Below, one piece after another: positions 13,862-14,011 of a stretch of DNA of 14,011 bases. The notes under the pieces were generated by a model. That model had not been told where the DNA came from, did not search any database, and saw only the letters and a program-made list of their open reading frames with translations. The translations under genes and the position numbers were made by a program. Source of the stretch: Deltaproteobacteria bacterium (lineage in GTDB: Bacteria; Desulfobacterota; Desulfobacteria; Desulfobacterales; JAFDDL01); the NCBI GenBank assembly GCA_019310865.1, contig JAFDDL010000036.1, positions 1-14,011 on the forward strand, in the 5' to 3' direction. Position 1 is the first letter of the stretch. Each line of letters begins with the position of its first letter.

Positions 13862-13902
13862 GAAAGAAAAAAAAGAACCCAAAAATGCGGAGGAAAAAGG
13901 CT

Positions 13903-14011
13903 ATGCTAGAAATCAAAAAAATTCTATACCCACTTGATTTGACTGAATATTCGTCAAAGATTCTACCTTACGTGTTGTCGCTTTCCGAAAAATACAACAG
14001 CACAATTTACC
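13903..14011 (+). CDS. Universal stress protein (UspA family), N-terminal part
   Basis: The first 36 codons read MLEIKKILYPLDLTEYSSKI followed by LPYVLSLSEKYNSTIY. This is the usual opening of UspA-type proteins: first beta strand KKILYPLDLTEYS with the nucleotide-loop aspartate, then a helix in which a Ser/Ala-rich stretch leads to SLSEKYNSTIY. The GGAGG at 13889-13893 lies nine bases before the ATG. The gene runs off the window, so its length and the ATP-binding GxxG motif near the C-terminus cannot be checked. It starts 117 bases after the kinase gene. Confidence 0.8.
   Translation, partial: MLEIKKILYPLDLTEYSSKILPYVLSLSEKYNSTIY

Overview
The window looks like chromosomal DNA from a strict anaerobe, most likely a deltaproteobacterial sulfate reducer (Desulfobacterota). 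That is inference from gene content: a nickel carbon monoxide dehydrogenase, a CoA-disulfide-reductase/rhodanese flavoprotein, NifX-like, DUF5320-like and Mrp/NBP35 proteins, sigma-54-type promoters and a large hybrid histidine kinase. No rRNA, tRNA or CRISPR array was seen, and there is no phage gene. Base composition is moderate and looks even across the window.

Layout. (a) 1-1324, plus strand: the probable tail of an unidentified gene, an FmdB-type zinc-ribbon protein with a Cys-rich tail, and a COG1237-type MBL-fold hydrolase, closely spaced as one operon. (b) 1362-3077, minus strand, convergent with (a): a CoA-disulfide reductase-like flavoprotein with a C-terminal rhodanese domain. (c) 3078-3613: a divergent control region. 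It has a strong sigma-54 -24/-12 match facing right (3569-3584), a weaker one facing left (3159-3174), and between them four TCGCA/TGCGA half-sites (3433-3469) that look like an activator binding site. (d) 3614-5138, plus strand: NifX-like protein, a small Gly/Gln/Arg-rich DUF5320-like protein and an Mrp/NBP35 ATPase, probably one sigma-54-driven operon. (e) 5139-5292: a 154-bp near-palindromic MITE-like element with inverted ends and a 5-bp flanking duplication (CTTAG) that includes the stop codon of the Mrp gene. (f) 5363-7336: cooS, the catalytic subunit of anaerobic CO dehydrogenase, with every expected cluster ligand. (g) 7467-9715: a radical SAM protein and a cation-diffusion-facilitator transporter fused to a C-terminal NifX-like domain. 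(h) 9716-10296: a mostly non-coding gap with a stem, a short coding-like remnant and a possible third sigma-54 site. (i) 10297-13785: a 1162-residue membrane hybrid histidine kinase (TM-GAF-PAS-HisKA-HATPase-REC-REC-HPt). (j) 13903 to the window end: the start of a universal stress protein.

How the genes may work together (inference). The common theme is metal and iron-sulfur cofactor handling. The NifX domain, a binder of metal-cluster precursors in nitrogenase systems, occurs both alone and fused to a metal transporter. An Mrp/NBP35 cluster-carrier ATPase sits directly before a CODH that has no CooC or CooF gene beside it. The rhodanese flavoprotein, which faces the other way from the same control region, could supply or clear sulfane sulfur. 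The kinase is a multistep phosphorelay without an output domain, so its target lies outside the window. Several starts were moved inward from the longest reading frame because a clear Shine-Dalgarno sequence fits the inner start better (359, 4022, 5363, 7467), or because the longer start falls inside a promoter (3077).
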